A model generated the notes under the pieces. It saw nothing but the letters and a program-made list of their open reading frames with translations, ran no database searches and had not been told where the DNA came from. Positions 63,593 to 64,000 of a stretch of 64,000 nt of DNA are shown here, piece by piece. Both the position numbers and the translations under genes were made by a program. Origin of the DNA: Psychroserpens damuponensis (lineage in GTDB: Bacteria; Bacteroidota; Bacteroidia; Flavobacteriales; Flavobacteriaceae); assembly GCF_000826655.1 (NCBI RefSeq), contig NZ_JXJO01000009.1, positions 1-64,000 on the forward strand, in the 5' to 3' direction. Positions within the stretch are counted from its first letter, which is position 1. Each line of letters opens with the position of its first letter.

Positions 63593-64000
63593 ATGGCAAC
63601 ATATAAGAAAAGAGGATATAAACCAAAAGCTGTCAAAGAGAAAGCTGAAACAATTGAAGGTTTAGAGGAAGAATCTACAACTGCTGAAGTATTTAATACA
63701 CTTGATGAAAGTGCTAATAAAGCCGAAGATTTTGTTGCGAAGAATCAAAAAGGTATTTTTATTATCATTGGAGTAGCTGCATTAATTATGTTAGGGTACT
63801 TAGGTTATAAGAAGTTTATTGCTGAGCCAAAAGCTGATGAGGCAATGAATGAAATGTACTCTGCTCAAAAATCTTTTGACGAAGCAGTTGCTGGTGCAAA
63901 CAAAGATTCTCTTTATACATTAGCCCTTAATGGTGTTGGTGGTAAATTAGGATTAACAGATATCGTTGATCAATATGGATCTACACCTGCAGGAAATTTA
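63593..64000 (+). CDS. YfgM/TPR-like membrane protein, N-terminal part
   Basis: Starts at ATG 63593 (MATYKKRGYKPKAV) and runs off the window. A basic N-terminus of about 45 residues is followed by one hydrophobic segment (about residues 53-72: GIFIIIGVAALIMLGYLG) and then a helical, periplasmic-type region starting AEPKADEAMNEMYSAQKSF. This matches the N-terminal anchor of YfgM-like tetratricopeptide proteins, which help envelope protein folding. The repeat domain lies outside the window. Confidence 0.8.
   Translation, partial: MATYKKRGYKPKAVKEKAETIEGLEEESTTAEVFNTLDESANKAEDFVAKNQKGIFIIIGVAALIMLGYLGYKKFIAEPKADEAMNEMYSAQKSFDEAVAGANKDSLYTLALNGVGGKLGLTDIVDQYGSTPAGNL

Overview
The window is chromosomal DNA from a marine-type member of the Flavobacteriaceae (Bacteroidota). 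The DNA is AT-rich (about one third GC by eye). The gene content is typical of the family: secreted proteins with C-terminal type IX secretion (T9SS) sorting tails, a GldI gliding lipoprotein, OstA-like, DUF349, DUF368, DUF3822 and DUF3810 proteins, and promoters of the Bacteroidota TAnnTTTG type. The genes are dense and mostly housekeeping. I see no tRNA, rRNA operon, CRISPR array, prophage or insertion sequence.

Layout. 1-2624 (-): start of a very large repeat-containing secreted protein that runs off the left edge. 2963-6408 (+): polyphosphate operon sixA-ppk1-ppx. 6568-7902: a small outer-membrane beta-barrel protein and a convergent T9SS cargo protein. 7936-10837 (-): dnaX, interrupted at an A11 run, followed by a lipoprotein and a miaE-like gene. 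10950-11257 (+): RNase P RNA. 11294-13399 (-): rsmD, a DUF3822 protein and a membrane protein. 13607-19924 (+): a RecD-like helicase, then a Kdo-related cluster (kdsB, HAD phosphatase, CAT-like acyltransferase, kdnB-like oxidase, lysophospholipid acyltransferase) and a secreted orphan. 20096-38284 (-): a long run holding an NTF2-like protein, a SUKH-like protein, DUF349, aroE, two tandem DUF368 (PopT-type) carriers, a TPR protein, a class III aminotransferase, an OstA-like protein, purA, fur, spoT, an M48 protease and an rRNA/tRNA methyltransferase. 38483-43816 (+): a 1469-residue T9SS protein and a DUF6503-like lipoprotein. 43889-49469 (-): two secreted amidohydrolase proteins and a DUF3810 zincin. 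49884-51347 (+): pepD. 51421-54213 (-): a lipoprotein PPIase set including gldI, plus a DHH phosphoesterase. 54480 (+): ndk. 54959-63472 (-): DUF2200, FUSC membrane protein, penicillin acylase, metallophosphoesterase, DUF721 protein, lipoprotein and recF. 63593-end (+): a truncated YfgM/TPR-like membrane protein.

Genes that work together: envelope biogenesis (kdsB, kdnB, acyltransferase, OstA-like, DUF368 carriers), stress and phosphate metabolism (ppk1, ppx, spoT), and surface protein export and folding (T9SS cargo, GldI, a cyclophilin-FKBP fusion).

The most notable signal is not a gene. The 8-mer TTCCGAAG (or its complement CTTCGGAA) occurs at least 25 times, and 14 of these are the full 10-mer ATTTCCGAAG. 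It lies in both orientations, in five of six possible codon frames and between genes, against about one copy expected by chance. This looks like a genome-wide DNA-level signal (uptake-like, Chi-like or protein-binding) for which I know no description. Second is dnaX, where a run of eleven A residues separates the gamma-like part from the tau tail in another frame.
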